Shown here in pieces: positions 8,532 through 17,927 of a DNA stretch of 34,711 nucleotides. The notes beneath the pieces were generated by a model. The model was given only the letters and a program-made list of their open reading frames with translations, ran no database searches and was not told where the DNA came from. Origin of the DNA: Acinetobacter brisouii (GTDB lineage: Bacteria; Pseudomonadota; Gammaproteobacteria; Pseudomonadales; Moraxellaceae); assembly GCF_008993995.1 (NCBI RefSeq), contig NZ_BKNN01000029.1, positions 1 to 34,711 on the forward strand, in the 5' to 3' direction. How positions within the stretch are numbered: position 1 is the stretch's first letter; each line of letters begins with the position of its first letter. The translations under genes and the position numbers were made by a program.

Positions 8532-9730
8532 TATTTTAGCCCTAAAGCACTCACTCGCTGAGTTGCTATATTACGGGCAAATTGATCTGCTTGTAAAATA
8601 GTCTCCAACGAATTTGCTGGCATATTCTCCACTGTATTTAATGTATGTTCGACGATTTCAGGAATCGCTGTAAATTTGATTTTTTCCTGTAAAAAAGCTG
8701 CAACTGCTATTTCATTTGCAGCATTCAAGATAGCAGGCGCAGTACCACCCGTCTGCATCGCATAGCGTGCCAAACTTAAGGCAGGAAATTTGACTGTATC
8801 TGGTTGCTGAAAATTAAGCTGTTGATGTGCAAATACATCCAATGCATCTACAGGTGTAGAAATACGATTTGGCCATGCCAATGCATGTGCAATTGGCGTA
8901 CACATATCAGGATTTCCCATTTGAGCCAAAGTCGAACCATCCACATACTGAACCATAGAGTGAATAATACTTTGTGGATGAATTACAACTGTAACAAAAT
9001 GTTCTAAAATTGAAAACAAATGGCATGCTTCAATCAATTCCAAACCTTTATTCATTAAAGTTGCTGAATCAACTGAAATCTTTTGACCCATCGACCAGTT
9101 CGGATGTTTACAAGCTTGTGCAGGCGTTACTGTTTGTAATTGTTCTAATGATGTATTTAAAAATGGCCCACCCGATGCCGTGAGCAAAATTCGTGAAACG
9201 CCCTGCTTCGGCTGCCCTGTACGCTCTGACTGACAGTACCCATTTGGCAAACATTGAAAAATTGCATTATGTTCAGAATCAACAGGCAACAATAATGCCT
9301 GATGCTGCTCTGCGGCTCGCATCATAATGTCGCCTGACATCACCAATGCTTCTTTATTGGCAAGGAGGACACGTTTACCCGCTTTAACCGCAGCTAGGGT
9401 TGGCAATAATCCTGCCGCCCCGACTATAGCTGCCATCACAATATCAACTTGCGAATGTTCAGCAACAGCAACCAAACCAGATTCATCGGTTAAGATCTCA
9501 GTATGATCAATCTGATGCTGTTTAAACAAGTCCGCAAGCCGATCTTGCTGTGTAGATGGTACGACTGCAATTTGAGGTCTAAACTGTTTGCAGATTTCGA
9601 CGAGTTTTTCCAGTCGACTATACGCTGTCACTGCAAAAACTGAATATTGCTCTGGATGTTGCTGCAATACCTTTAATGTACTTTCACCAATTGAGCCTGT
9701 TGCACCCAATATACAAACAGATTGAGACAT
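8531..9730 (-). CDS. dxr: 1-deoxy-D-xylulose 5-phosphate reductoisomerase
   Basis: Second step of the MEP pathway: converts DXP to methylerythritol 4-phosphate with NADPH, supplying isoprenoid precursors used by UppS upstream. Length is 399 aa. It has an N-terminal NADPH-binding fold (GATGSIGESTL, residues 9-19), the conserved ANKEALVMSG, metal and substrate residues in PVDSEHNAIF, then ASGGPF and the NPDMCTPIAHALAWPNR segment of the catalytic domain. The start follows directly on the cdsA stop without a gap. Confidence 0.98.
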   Translation of the reverse strand: MSQSVCILGATGSIGESTLKVLQQHPEQYSVFAVTAYSRLEKLVEICKQFRPQIAVVPSTQQDRLADLFKQHQIDHTEILTDESGLVAVAEHSQVDIVMAAIVGAAGLLPTLAAVKAGKRVLLANKEALVMSGDIMMRAAEQHQALLLPVDSEHNAIFQCLPNGYCQSERTGQPKQGVSRILLTASGGPFLNTSLEQLQTVTPAQACKHPNWSMGQKISVDSATLMNKGLELIEACHLFSILEHFVTVVIHPQSIIHSMVQYVDGSTLAQMGNPDMCTPIAHALAWPNRISTPVDALDVFAHQQLNFQQPDTVKFPALSLARYAMQTGGTAPAILNAANEIAVAAFLQEKIKFTAIPEIVEHTLNTVENMPANSLETILQADQFARNIATQRVSALGLK

Positions 9731-10555
9731 TTATAGATCTACGCCAATAAATTTTAATAAATAAAGTCCTGTTGCAAAAATTGGAGCCGCTGCTAGCAAT
9801 GAATCAATTCGATCCAACACTCCACCATGCCCAGGAAGAATTCTTCCAGAGTCTTTAACGCCTGCTCGGCGTTTGATCATCGATTCAAATAAATCGCCTT
9901 GCACTGAGCCAAGCACTGTAAAGATAGAAAGAATCAAGAATAAAATATGTTGTGATAAAGTTAAGTTCAAATAATGACTTTGTACAATGACAACAATAAC
10001 ACCTGAAGTCATTAAACCACCAAACAGACCTTCTACAGACTTATTGGGACTTACATTCGGTGCCATTTTACGACGACCCAGTTTTCGCCCTACAAAGTAA
10101 GCACCACTATCTGCTCCCCAAACCAACAGAAACAAATACATCAACCACCATGGAGAGTGCTTCCAAACTGAGAATATTGCACTTACGGCAGCTGAAACCA
10201 AAATCAGACCTAACAGATTTAAGCTCTTATTGTACCAGCCATCATATTCAGGAAAGTTTTTCACCCAATACACACTGGTAATCCACACCAAAATCGATGC
10301 GACCCAAAACAGTAAAGTAATATCGTGAGAAAATAAGGCAACTACAGATACAATCAGTACAATACACGTATATCCCCAAACAAAGAATGGTCGTATTGAT
10401 GCATCCTGCTTTGGCATTAACTTGTACCACTCATACCCTGCAATCGTTGCAGCGATCACCATAAGTGTCTGCATTGGGTAAGATGAGGTTGTAGCAAACA
10501 TACAACTTAAAACGATTGCTACCAAGACCAATGCGGTTTTAATCCGCTCAAACAT
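9731..10555 (-). CDS. cdsA: Phosphatidate cytidylyltransferase (CDP-diglyceride synthase)
   Basis: Makes CDP-diacylglycerol from phosphatidate and CTP, the precursor of all phospholipids, in the inner membrane. Length is 274 aa with about eight hydrophobic segments. The family signature lies near the C-terminus (residues about 220-250): SMIKRRAGVKDSGRILPGHG followed by GVLDRIDS. The upstream SPNKSVEGLFGG segment is also typical. It lies 3 bp after uppS and abuts dxr. Confidence 0.96.
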   Translation of the reverse strand: MFERIKTALVLVAIVLSCMFATTSSYPMQTLMVIAATIAGYEWYKLMPKQDASIRPFFVWGYTCIVLIVSVVALFSHDITLLFWVASILVWITSVYWVKNFPEYDGWYNKSLNLLGLILVSAAVSAIFSVWKHSPWWLMYLFLLVWGADSGAYFVGRKLGRRKMAPNVSPNKSVEGLFGGLMTSGVIVVIVQSHYLNLTLSQHILFLILSIFTVLGSVQGDLFESMIKRRAGVKDSGRILPGHGGVLDRIDSLLAAAPIFATGLYLLKFIGVDL

Positions 10556-10558
10556 GTA

Positions 10559-11311
10559 TTATTTCTCGGTGTTCTCTTGTTGGATTTGCTCAGAGGTTTT
10601 ACCAAAACGGCGCTCACGCTCTGCAAATACCTTAAAGGCTTGATTGAGCTCTTGTACAGAAAACTCAGGCCACAGTGTTTTTGTAAAATAAAGCTCTGCA
10701 TACGCCGATTGCCATAACAGAAAATTAGAGATGCGATAATCTCCACCTGTACGAATCAGCAAATCTACCGCAGGCAAATCTCCAAGATGAATGTATTGAC
10801 CAAACAATGTCGGATTAATCTGATCAACCGTAATTTTCTGATCAAGCACATCTTGAGCGATACGTTTGGCTGAGTCTGCAATATCCCACATCCCCCCATA
10901 ACTAATCGCAATGGTTAAGGTCATCTGTGTGAAATGGGCAGTCTGTTGTTCAGCCGTATCTAGAAGCTCTTGTAAATGTACTGGAAGGCGAGAACGCTCT
11001 CCAATAAAACGCAACGCAATTTCAAATTTGATCATGCGTGGAATTTGTTCATGGACTGTTTGCTCAAGCAGATGCATGAGCAAGTCCACTTCAGGTTGCG
11101 GACGATTCCAGTTTTCACTTGAAAAAGCAAAAACTGTTAACGCCTGAACACCGAGTTCGCGACAGCGCTCCACAATTGGATCGAGTGAATTCTTCCCTTC
11201 CCTATGTCCTGCTCCTTTTTCGAGGTGCATTTTTTTAGCAAAGCGATTGTTGCCATCCATAATGATGGCAACGTGCTCAGGAAGATGGTGAATGCCGTCT
11301 AAACTCGTCAT
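10559..11311 (-). CDS. uppS: Undecaprenyl diphosphate synthase
   Basis: Adds eight isopentenyl units to farnesyl diphosphate to give C55-PP, the lipid carrier for peptidoglycan and surface polysaccharides. Length is 250 aa. The family start motif is IIMDGNNRFAKK with catalytic D19; most relatives have GNGRWA here, so the N and F are variants. FAFSSENWNRP and the C-terminal LLIRTGGDYRISNFLLWQ with YAELYF are present. It starts 3 bp after the frr stop; a GAAGG stretch lies upstream. Confidence 0.97.
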   Translation of the reverse strand: MTSLDGIHHLPEHVAIIMDGNNRFAKKMHLEKGAGHREGKNSLDPIVERCRELGVQALTVFAFSSENWNRPQPEVDLLMHLLEQTVHEQIPRMIKFEIALRFIGERSRLPVHLQELLDTAEQQTAHFTQMTLTIAISYGGMWDIADSAKRIAQDVLDQKITVDQINPTLFGQYIHLGDLPAVDLLIRTGGDYRISNFLLWQSAYAELYFTKTLWPEFSVQELNQAFKVFAERERRFGKTSEQIQQENTEK

Positions 11312-11314
11312 CCA

Positions 11315-11869
11315 TTAAACCTTCATTAACTCTTCTTCTTTCGCAGCCAAACGTTTATCAACTTCAGCTACATATTTGTCAGTGATTTTTTGTACGTCTT
11401 CACTTGCACGGCGTTCATCATCTTCAGAAATGTCTTTTTCTTTCAACAATGCTTTTAGATCACCCAAAACATCACGGCGAATGTTACGAATCGCAACTTT
11501 GGCATTTTCAGCTTCAGAGCGTGCAACTTTTTGCATATCACGGCGTGTTTCTTCAGTCAGTGCTGGAAGTGGAACACGAATCGCATCCGCAGTGATTGGG
11601 TTTAAGCCCAAATCGCTTTCACGAATTGCTTTATCAATCGCAGAAACCATAGTACGTTCAAATGGCTGAACAATCAGTGTACGCGAATCTTCAACACCCA
11701 CGTTTGCAACTTGGTTTAATGGCACATCAGAACCATAGTAAGGAACCATAACACCATTCAAGATTGATGGATGCGCACGACCAGTACGAACTTTTGCAAA
11801 TCCTTGCTCTAAGGATTCGATTGATTTTTGCATTCGCTGTTCGCTGTCTTTTTTAAGATCGTTAATCAT
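11315..11869 (-). CDS. frr: Ribosome-recycling factor
   Basis: Splits the post-termination ribosome together with EF-G. Length is 184 aa (E. coli 185). It starts [20 protein letters not shown], with the conserved [12 protein letters not shown] segment (residues about 26-37) and the C-terminal charged helical region of the three-helix domain. A good ribosome site (AAGGAAG) precedes the ATG. The gene follows pyrH after 72 bp, the largest gap inside the block apart from nothing else of note. Confidence 0.97.
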   Translation of the reverse strand: MINDLKKDSEQRMQKSIESLEQGFAKVRTGRAHPSILNGVMVPYYGSDVPLNQVANVGVEDSRTLIVQPFERTMVSAIDKAIRESDLGLNPITADAIRVPLPALTEETRRDMQKVARSEAENAKVAIRNIRRDVLGDLKALLKEKDISEDDERRASEDVQKITDKYVAEVDKRLAAKEEELMKV

Positions 11870-11941
11870 ATGATCTTCCTTACTTTCTCAAGATATAGAT
11901 AAAATTAGCGCTAGTATAAAGAGCTTTCTCTGTTACGTATA

Positions 11942-12670
11942 TTACTTCGTAACAAGAGTTCCCTCTTTTTCACCCATCACCACTGAAAGCAGCGCACCTG
12001 ATTTATTCATGTCAAACACTTGCAACGGCACATTATGATCACGGCATAAACAAATCGCGGTCAAATCCATCACACCTAACTTTTCATCTAAAATTTGATC
12101 AAAAGTTAGACGATCATATTTCACAGCATCGTCATATTTGCTTGGATCTTTATTGTAAACACCATCAACTTTGGTTGCTTTTAAGATAAGATTGGCTTCG
12201 ATTTCAATACCACGCAAACACGCTGCTGTATCGGTGGTAAAGAATGGATTACCTGTACCTGCGACAAACACACAGACTTCGCCTTGGCTCAAGTGACGAA
12301 TCGCATCGCGACTTGAATAAGACTCAACGACCGTCCCAATCGGCAATGCTGACATTAAACGGGTTTTAATATTACGACGCACCAATGCATCACGCATTGC
12401 CAAACCGTTCATGACCGTTGCAAGCATCCCCATTTGGTCACCTGTTACACGGCCAACCAAACCATCTTTTTGCAACTGACTACCGCGATAGAGATTACCA
12501 CCGCCAACCACGATACCCACTTGCACACCCAAACCCACCAAATGCGCAATAGAAAGTGACATTTGATCTAGAACTTGAGCATCGATCCCCATTTCACGAT
12601 TACCTGATAATGCTTCACCAGATAACTTCAGTAGAATACGTGAGTAACGAGGGCTATTTGTTTCTGCCAT
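11942..12670 (-). CDS. pyrH: UMP kinase
   Basis: Phosphorylates UMP to UDP in pyrimidine nucleotide synthesis. Length is 242 aa, an amino-acid-kinase fold. Motifs include [11 protein letters not shown] (phosphate loop), [13 protein letters not shown], the UMP/ATP-binding region [13 protein letters not shown] and [17 protein letters not shown] ribosome site lies 7 bp before the ATG. In E. coli pyrH follows rpsB-tsf; here it follows rimO after 58 bp. Confidence 0.97.
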   Translation of the reverse strand: MAETNSPRYSRILLKLSGEALSGNREMGIDAQVLDQMSLSIAHLVGLGVQVGIVVGGGNLYRGSQLQKDGLVGRVTGDQMGMLATVMNGLAMRDALVRRNIKTRLMSALPIGTVVESYSSRDAIRHLSQGEVCVFVAGTGNPFFTTDTAACLRGIEIEANLILKATKVDGVYNKDPSKYDDAVKYDRLTFDQILDEKLGVMDLTAICLCRDHNVPLQVFDMNKSGALLSVVMGEKEGTLVTK

Positions 12671-12728
12671 GACTGTGCTCCGAAGGCGTTTTCATTCGAA
12701 TAAAGTTAAATTTGTGCGTGTTGGTTGA

Positions 12729-14072
12729 TTAATTTGCTTTAATTTTAATCAATTTAGCAAATAGATCATATTCATCTGCATCGGTAATTTCGACCTCTAG
12801 CAAGTCACCCGCTTTAATTTGTGATTTATCAATGTCTTCAACAAAAACATTGCCATCAATTTCTGGGGCATCTGCATAAGAGCGAGCAACTGCAACTGGA
12901 TATTCATCTTCCAAACCATCAACCAATACCGTCATGGTTTGACCAATACGTTGCTGCAATTTTGCTGCTGAAATCGCTTGCTGTATCTGCATAAAGCGTT
13001 CATAACGCTCTTGTTTAATCTCTTCAGGCACGTGGTCTGGCAAATCGTTTGCCGTTGCGCCTTCCACAGGAGAATAAGTAAAACATCCAACGCGATCGAG
13101 TTGAGCTTCTTGCAACCAGTCGAGTAACATTTGGAAGTCTTCTTCGGTTTCACCTGGGAAGCCAACCACGAATGTTGAACGAATCACCAATTCAGGGCAT
13201 TTTTCACGCCAAATTTTTAAACGCTCCAATGTATTTTCGCTGTGCGCTGGACGTTTCATAAGTTTTAAAATGCGCGGACTTGCATGTTGGAATGGAATAT
13301 CCAAGTATGGCAAGATTTTACCTTGCGCCATCAAGTCAATTACAGCATCAACATGTGGATACGGGTAAACGTAGTGTAAACGCACCCAGATCCCCAACTG
13401 ACCCAATGCTTCACACATATCATAAAATTTGGTTTTTACAGGCTGACCGTTCCAAAAGTCCAACTTGTATTTGGTATCTACACCGTAAGCAGAGGTATCT
13501 TGCGAGATTACCAGCACTTCTTTAACGCCTGCACGTTTTAATGCAGCTGCTTCTTCCAGTACAGAACCAACTGGACGAGATACAAGATCACCGCGCATGC
13601 TTGGAATAATACAGAAGGTACAACGGTGGTTACAGCCTTCAGATATTTTCAAATATGCATAATGCTTCGGCGTTAAACGCACGCCCTGTTCAGGGACCAA
13701 GTCAATAAATGGATTATGTTTTGGTGGTGCAGGGACATATTCATGTACAGCTTCCATGACATCCTGATAGGCTGCCGCGCCTGTCACTTTCAAGACATTT
13801 GGATGCATCTGACGAATTTTGTCTTCATCTTTCCCCAAGCAGCCTGTCACAATCACGCGACCATTTTCACTCATGGCTTCGCCAATCGCATCTAACGACT
13901 CTTGTACCGCAGACTCGATAAAACCGCAGGTATTTACAACAACAAGGTCAGCACCATCATAATCTGATGCAACCTGATAACCCTCAGTACGCAACTGGGT
14001 TAATATACGCTCAGAATCGACCAATGCCTTAGGACAACCTAAAGAAACAAAACCGACTTTGGGGGATTTCAT
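12729..14072 (-). CDS. rimO: Ribosomal protein S12 methylthiotransferase
   Basis: Radical-SAM enzyme that adds a methylthio group to an aspartate of ribosomal protein S12. Length is 447 aa from the chosen start. Cysteines of the first iron-sulfur cluster are C13 ([14 protein letters not shown]), C49 (NTCGFIESA) and C78 (TGCLGK). The radical-SAM cluster is C147, C151, C154 in GCNHRCTFC. The C-terminus is a TRAM domain. A GTG at 14085-14087 would add five residues (MECCC), but it overlaps the GGAG ribosome site, which lies 9 bp before the ATG at 14072; the ATG is therefore the better start. It heads the minus-strand block, divergent from glnL. Confidence 0.96.
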   Translation of the reverse strand: MKSPKVGFVSLGCPKALVDSERILTQLRTEGYQVASDYDGADLVVVNTCGFIESAVQESLDAIGEAMSENGRVIVTGCLGKDEDKIRQMHPNVLKVTGAAAYQDVMEAVHEYVPAPPKHNPFIDLVPEQGVRLTPKHYAYLKISEGCNHRCTFCIIPSMRGDLVSRPVGSVLEEAAALKRAGVKEVLVISQDTSAYGVDTKYKLDFWNGQPVKTKFYDMCEALGQLGIWVRLHYVYPYPHVDAVIDLMAQGKILPYLDIPFQHASPRILKLMKRPAHSENTLERLKIWREKCPELVIRSTFVVGFPGETEEDFQMLLDWLQEAQLDRVGCFTYSPVEGATANDLPDHVPEEIKQERYERFMQIQQAISAAKLQQRIGQTMTVLVDGLEDEYPVAVARSYADAPEIDGNVFVEDIDKSQIKAGDLLEVEITDADEYDLFAKLIKIKAN

Positions 14073-14154
14073 GCAACAACACTCCACTAGAATGCGCGTA
14101 TTGTATGACTTTTCCCTGCATAAGCATAGGTATAAACGGTAATGTTTCGATCAC

Positions 14155-14169
14155 GCACCAAAATATCGC
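14155..14169. promoter_or_regulatory. Weak NtrC-like binding site
   Basis: GCAC, seven bases, TCGC. The first half and the first two spacer bases (CA) fit the NtrC consensus GCACCAnnnTGGTGC; the second half is poor. Its centre is 41 bp (about four helical turns) from the stronger site at 14195-14211. Confidence 0.4.
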
Positions 14170-14194
14170 TCAAGAATTAACAAAACAAATAAAT

Positions 14195-14211
14195 AGCACC
14201 AATATAGTGCT
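14195..14211. promoter_or_regulatory. NtrC-like enhancer site
   Basis: AGCAC-CAATATA-GTGCT is a perfect dyad in its 5-bp arms. It has the GCAC-N7-GTGC layout of NtrC sites and the CA at the start of the spacer. It lies about 110 bp upstream of the sigma-54-like promoter, a normal enhancer distance. Confidence 0.6.
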
Positions 14212-14314
14212 AAAAACTCCTCATTTTGATACTGTTTTAGTGATTAAACGCGAAAGATTACTTCTAGAACAGGCAATAGACACTTTTTGCCTAAAAACAA
14301 GTCACTTTCTAAAG

Positions 14315-14331
14315 TTGGCTTACATTTTGCT
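14315..14331 (+). promoter_or_regulatory. Sigma-54-like (-24/-12) promoter of glnLG
   Basis: TTGGC at 14315-14319 and TTGCT at 14327-14331 keep the exact GG-N10-GC spacing of sigma-54 promoters. The ACG part of the -24 element is replaced by TTA. A start near 14342 would leave a leader of about 44 bases before the short ORF at 14386. Confidence 0.6.
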
Positions 14332-14385
14332 TTAATCAAGCTACTTTAAATTTTAGAAAATGTTCCATAACAGGGAGCAACCACA

Positions 14386-14433
14386 ATGAAAAAGATGCCA
14401 TTGCGCTATTTTACATCAGGAAGATTACGCTAA
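14386..14433 (+). CDS. 15-residue leader ORF coupled to glnL
   Basis: A short frame, MKKMPLRYFTSGRLR, preceded by a strong ribosome site (AGGGAG, about 8 bp before the ATG). Its TAA shares a base with the glnL start as TAATG, so terminating ribosomes would sit at the glnL start. The ribosome site of glnL itself (AGGAAG) lies inside this frame. The peptide is basic and resembles no family I know. The good ribosome site and the exact junction argue for translation, but 15 codons could arise by chance. It may set the level of glnL translation. Confidence 0.5.
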   Translation: MKKMPLRYFTSGRLR

Positions 14434-15542
14434 TGGATCCTACTCCAGCGATTGATTATCGTCTATTGGTTGATAATTTAACCACAGCGATCTTATTGGT
14501 TGATAAAAATCTAAATATTTTTTACCTCAATTCATCATGTGAAGCACTATTTGACATGAGTCTGTTACGTGCTTCAGGTATGCCCGCCATTCAACTGCTT
14601 CAAGCACCGAATGACAGTTTTGATACCCGTGAAGCTTTGTTCAATACTTTAAATACAGGGCAAGCTTACACACGTCGTGAAGCCATTATTAATGTCAATT
14701 TTAAAGACATTCATGTGGATTATTCAGTTTCACAGCTCAATGCGGGTCGCCCATATCATCCTTTACTGTTGATTGAACTCAATCCAATTGATCGGATGCT
14801 TAAAATCTCTAAGGAAGAAAACCTAATTCAGCAACACCAAGTCACTCGACAACTGATTCGCGGTGTTGCTCATGAGATTAAAAATCCACTGGGTGGAATT
14901 CGTGGTGCGACACAACTTTTGGCTCGTAGCTTAAACGATCCAAAATATAATGAATTCACTGACATTATTATCAATGAGGTCGACCGACTTAGAACTTTGG
15001 CGGATACCATGCTTGGTTCACGCCAATTACCAAGTTATGTCGATGTCAATGTACATGAACCCTTAGAGCGTGTTCGCTCGCTGATTACCAATCAGACCAA
15101 AAAGAAAATCAAAATTACCCGTGATTATGATTTGTCATTGCCCGATGTCAAAGCAGATCGGGATCAACTGATTCAGGTAATGCTCAATATCAGTGTCAAC
15201 GCAGTTCAAGCCATGCTTGAGCACAAGGATTTTTTCCAAGAGCACAAGCCTGAGCTGATTTTACGTACCCGCATTCAACGCCTCGTCACCATTAACGGCA
15301 TTTTGCACCGTTCGGCGGTACGAATTGATATTGAAGATAATGGGCCCGGTATTCCAGAAGAAATTTTAGAGTCTGTGTTTTACCCACTTGTCACAGGTCG
15401 TGCCAATGGCACAGGACTGGGTCTGAGTATTGCACAAAATATTATGCACCAGCACAATGGTATGATTGTCTGCCATTCTGTCGCTGGTAAAACCGTTTTT
15501 AGCTTATATTTACCTTGGGAGTCGCAACATGTCGCGAAATAA
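14433..15542 (+). CDS. glnL: Nitrogen-regulation sensor histidine kinase NtrB
   Basis: Cytoplasmic kinase/phosphatase that sets phosphorylation of NtrC according to nitrogen supply through PII. Length is 369 aa. PAS domain at about residues 8-120, then the HisKA domain with phospho-acceptor H147 in RGVAHEIKNPLGG, then the ATPase domain with the N-box (LNISVNAVQAM), DNGPGIP and GTGLGLSIAQ. No membrane segments, as expected for NtrB. The ATG at 14433 is preceded by AGGAAG at a 9-bp spacing. The end overlaps glnG by 14 bases. Confidence 0.95.
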   Translation: MDPTPAIDYRLLVDNLTTAILLVDKNLNIFYLNSSCEALFDMSLLRASGMPAIQLLQAPNDSFDTREALFNTLNTGQAYTRREAIINVNFKDIHVDYSVSQLNAGRPYHPLLLIELNPIDRMLKISKEENLIQQHQVTRQLIRGVAHEIKNPLGGIRGATQLLARSLNDPKYNEFTDIIINEVDRLRTLADTMLGSRQLPSYVDVNVHEPLERVRSLITNQTKKKIKITRDYDLSLPDVKADRDQLIQVMLNISVNAVQAMLEHKDFFQEHKPELILRTRIQRLVTINGILHRSAVRIDIEDNGPGIPEEILESVFYPLVTGRANGTGLGLSIAQNIMHQHNGMIVCHSVAGKTVFSLYLPWESQHVAK

Positions 15543-17022
15543 AATTTGGGTCATTGATGATGATCGCGCCATGCGCTGGGTGCTGGAAAAAACATTCAAA
15601 GAAGAAGGTTTTGATGTCACCAGCTTTGAGGAAGCTCAAAGCGCTTTAGACCAACTTCTTCACGAAGCACCAGATGTCATTTTAACTGACATCCGTATGC
15701 CTAGAATTGATGGTTTAACCTTTTTAGGCAAGGTAAAAAGCAGCCATCCTGATTTGCCTGTGATTATTATGACAGCGCATTCTGATTTAGAATCTGCTGT
15801 ATCAAGCTATCAAACAGGTGCTTTTGAATATTTACCAAAACCATTTGATATTGATGAAGCACTGGCTCTAGTTAATCGTGCGATTTTGCATATTACCAAG
15901 TTACAGCAACAAGAATCTGCTAACAAAACTAGCTCTCCGATTCATTCCACCGAAATTATTGGTGAATCTCCTGCTATGCAGGAAGTTTTCCGTGCGATTG
16001 GTCGTTTATCTCAATCGCATATTACGGTGTTGATTAATGGTGAATCAGGTACGGGTAAAGAGTTAGTCGCTCACGCACTGCATCGCCACTCGCCACGTAA
16101 GAGCAAACCATTTATTGCCCTCAACATGGCTGCAATTCCAAAAGATTTGATTGAAACCGAATTGTTTGGTCATGAAAAAGGTGCTTTCACAGGGGCAAAC
16201 ACCCAACGTCAAGGTCGCTTTGAGCAAGCCAATGGCGGTACATTGTTCCTCGATGAAATTGGCGATATGCCATTTGAAACGCAAACCCGTTTATTGCGTG
16301 TATTGGCAGATGGAGAGTTTTATCGCGTTGGTGGACATATTCCTGTCAAAGTTGATGTGCGTATTGTCGCGGCAACACACCAAGATTTGGAAAAACTGGT
16401 CAATGAAGGTCGTTTCCGTGAAGACTTGTATCACCGTCTTAACGTCATTCGTATTCATATTCCAAAATTGGCACACCGCAGTGAAGACATTCCAATGTTG
16501 GCACAGCATTTCTTGGCTCAAGCAGGTAAAGAACTTGGTGTAAGTCCTAAAATCTTACGTCCAGAAACCATTAGTTACATGCAGCAATTGCCTTGGCAAG
16601 GCAACGTTCGTCAGCTAGAAAACACGTGCCGCTGGCTTACTGTCATGATCACAGGTCGTGAAGTGTATCCTGAAGATCTTCCAAATGAGCTGAAGCAGAT
16701 TCCGATTCAAAAATCTGGTGATACTGGCAATGTTACAGCAACACCTGAACGAGTCAGTATTCAGCATTGGGATGAGCTGTTAGCACAATGGGCAGTGCAA
16801 AAATTACGCAATGGTGAAATGAAAATTTTAGACATTGCCACACCAATGTTCGAACGCACGCTCATTAATGCAGCTTTACAACAAACGCGTGGTCGTAAAC
16901 GCCATGCAGCCGAGCTTCTGGGTTGGGGTCGTAATACGCTGACACGCAAACTCAAAGAACTGGGTATGGATTCAACAGATGACGATGAAGAAGAAGATCA
17001 AAAGCTGTCTACGCCTGACTAA
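15529..17022 (+). CDS. glnG: Nitrogen-regulation response regulator NtrC
   Basis: Sigma-54 activator that, when phosphorylated, turns on nitrogen-assimilation genes. Length is 497 aa from the ATG at 15529, chosen because GGGAG lies 7 bp upstream and the receiver starts at once ([12 protein letters not shown]). Receiver with phospho-acceptor D54 (LTDIRMP). AAA+ domain with Walker A GESGTGKE, the GAFTGA loop that contacts sigma-54, and Walker [14 protein letters not shown]-terminal Fis-type HTH ([20 protein letters not shown]) and an acidic tail. It overlaps glnL, so the two are co-translated. A terminator follows. Confidence 0.97.
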   Translation: MSRNKIWVIDDDRAMRWVLEKTFKEEGFDVTSFEEAQSALDQLLHEAPDVILTDIRMPRIDGLTFLGKVKSSHPDLPVIIMTAHSDLESAVSSYQTGAFEYLPKPFDIDEALALVNRAILHITKLQQQESANKTSSPIHSTEIIGESPAMQEVFRAIGRLSQSHITVLINGESGTGKELVAHALHRHSPRKSKPFIALNMAAIPKDLIETELFGHEKGAFTGANTQRQGRFEQANGGTLFLDEIGDMPFETQTRLLRVLADGEFYRVGGHIPVKVDVRIVAATHQDLEKLVNEGRFREDLYHRLNVIRIHIPKLAHRSEDIPMLAQHFLAQAGKELGVSPKILRPETISYMQQLPWQGNVRQLENTCRWLTVMITGREVYPEDLPNELKQIPIQKSGDTGNVTATPERVSIQHWDELLAQWAVQKLRNGEMKILDIATPMFERTLINAALQQTRGRKRHAAELLGWGRNTLTRKLKELGMDSTDDDEEEDQKLSTPD

Positions 17023-17040
17023 GCGACATTAAAAATTAGT

Positions 17041-17073
17041 AAAAAGGGTCATGCAAAGCATGACCTTTTTTAT
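17041..17073 (+). terminator. Intrinsic terminator after glnG
   Basis: The stem GGTCATGC / GCATGACC with loop AAA is followed by a T-run and preceded by an A-run. It ends the glnLG operon. Confidence 0.92.
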
Positions 17074-17086
17074 TGTGCGGTAACGA

Positions 17087-17130
17087 TTGTACTTTTCCAC
17101 TCAATCATGATATAAATGATAATCATTATC
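17087..17130 (+). promoter_or_regulatory. Promoter with overlapping Fur box
   Basis: TTGTAC (17087-17092) and TATAAA (17111-17116) are 18 bp apart. ATAAATGATAATCATTATC (17112-17130) matches the 19-bp Fur consensus at 16 positions, including the whole AATGATAATCATTATC core, and covers the -10 and the start point. This predicts repression by iron-loaded Fur. Confidence 0.75.
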
Positions 17131-17147
17131 TTTTATATCATAACATC

Positions 17148-17927
17148 ATGTGGTCTTCTTTCCGTTTACAAAAAAATCATCAAGCAAATGAACAAAGTTT
17201 TCTTTACCAACATGCCTGTCAAAGTATCGATGCAGGAGATACAAAACAAGCATTGGCTGCTTTAAATAAAATGCAACGGAAAAATCCAAATGACCCTCGT
17301 TATATGTATGGTTTAGGAAAGCTCTATACTCAACAGCAGCAGCGTTGTTTAGCTTACCACTGGTATTTAAAGTCAGCTGAAAAGCAGTACCCTGATGCCT
17401 TTCACGCTTTAGGTCAGATTGAGTTTGAACGACAAAACTTACATCTGGCACAGCATTATCTACAGCAGGCAGCCCAACTGAGCAGCTCGCTGCCCTATTT
17501 ACTACTTGGTAAAATTTATCAACAACAATTTAACGACCAACACGCCATAAAAATGCTACAGAAAGCTGTTTCCTATCAACAATTTGATGCCCTACTCCAC
17601 TTAGGTCAAATTTATTTAAAACTTAAAGATTTTAAAAATGCAAAAAGATGTTTCAGTGATGCTTTCCATCATGATGTCGCATATAGCGCACATGCACTTG
17701 CAGAATATTACCAAACCCTCCATGAGTATTCACATGCAAAAAGTTGGTACACCTATTCATTTCAAACCGATAACAATTTGACTTCATTAGAACATTTAGG
17801 CTTAGTCTTTTGTGCAGAAAATCAAATTGTCTATGGTGAAACACTCATTCAGATTGCAGATAAACTCTATGAACAACAAGCGCTCAGCCCTTATGAACAA
17901 TCACTTTTACAACAAATTTTAGGCTAG
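17148..17927 (+). CDS. Tetratricopeptide/Sel1-like repeat protein, iron-regulated
   Basis: A 259-aa protein made of helical repeats from about residue 20 to the end. Successive units follow the TPR/Sel1 pattern (DPRYMYGLGKLYTQ, DAFHALGQIEFERQ, LPYLLLGKIYQQ, DALLHLGQIYLKLKD, SAHALAEYYQTLHE). There is no signal peptide or membrane segment, so it is probably cytoplasmic and binds a partner protein. I do not know its function. The frame is open further upstream, but that runs into the glnG terminator; the ATG at 17148 lies 18 bp after the Fur box and has no clear ribosome site, so the start is somewhat uncertain. It is a single gene between terminator-bounded neighbours. Confidence 0.85.
   Translation: MWSSFRLQKNHQANEQSFLYQHACQSIDAGDTKQALAALNKMQRKNPNDPRYMYGLGKLYTQQQQRCLAYHWYLKSAEKQYPDAFHALGQIEFERQNLHLAQHYLQQAAQLSSSLPYLLLGKIYQQQFNDQHAIKMLQKAVSYQQFDALLHLGQIYLKLKDFKNAKRCFSDAFHHDVAYSAHALAEYYQTLHEYSHAKSWYTYSFQTDNNLTSLEHLGLVFCAENQIVYGETLIQIADKLYEQQALSPYEQSLLQQILG

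Larger units (their letters stand above)
14073..14385. other. Divergent regulatory region between rimO and the glnLG leader
   Basis: This 313-bp gap holds the NtrC-like sites and the sigma-54-like promoter described separately. A 76-codon frame at 14105-14335 exists, but it covers those sites, has no ribosome site and resembles no family I know. I treat the region as regulatory. Confidence 0.65.

Noticed and set aside
14073-14087. GTG start giving rimO five more residues (MECCC)
   Set aside because: The GTG overlaps the GGAG ribosome site that serves the ATG at 14072.
14105-14335. 76-codon frame upstream of glnL
   Set aside because: No ribosome site, no family resemblance, and it covers the NtrC-like sites and the sigma-54-like promoter.
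15466-15528. Longer glnG start inside glnL
   Set aside because: The receiver domain begins exactly at the ATG at 15529, which has a good ribosome site.
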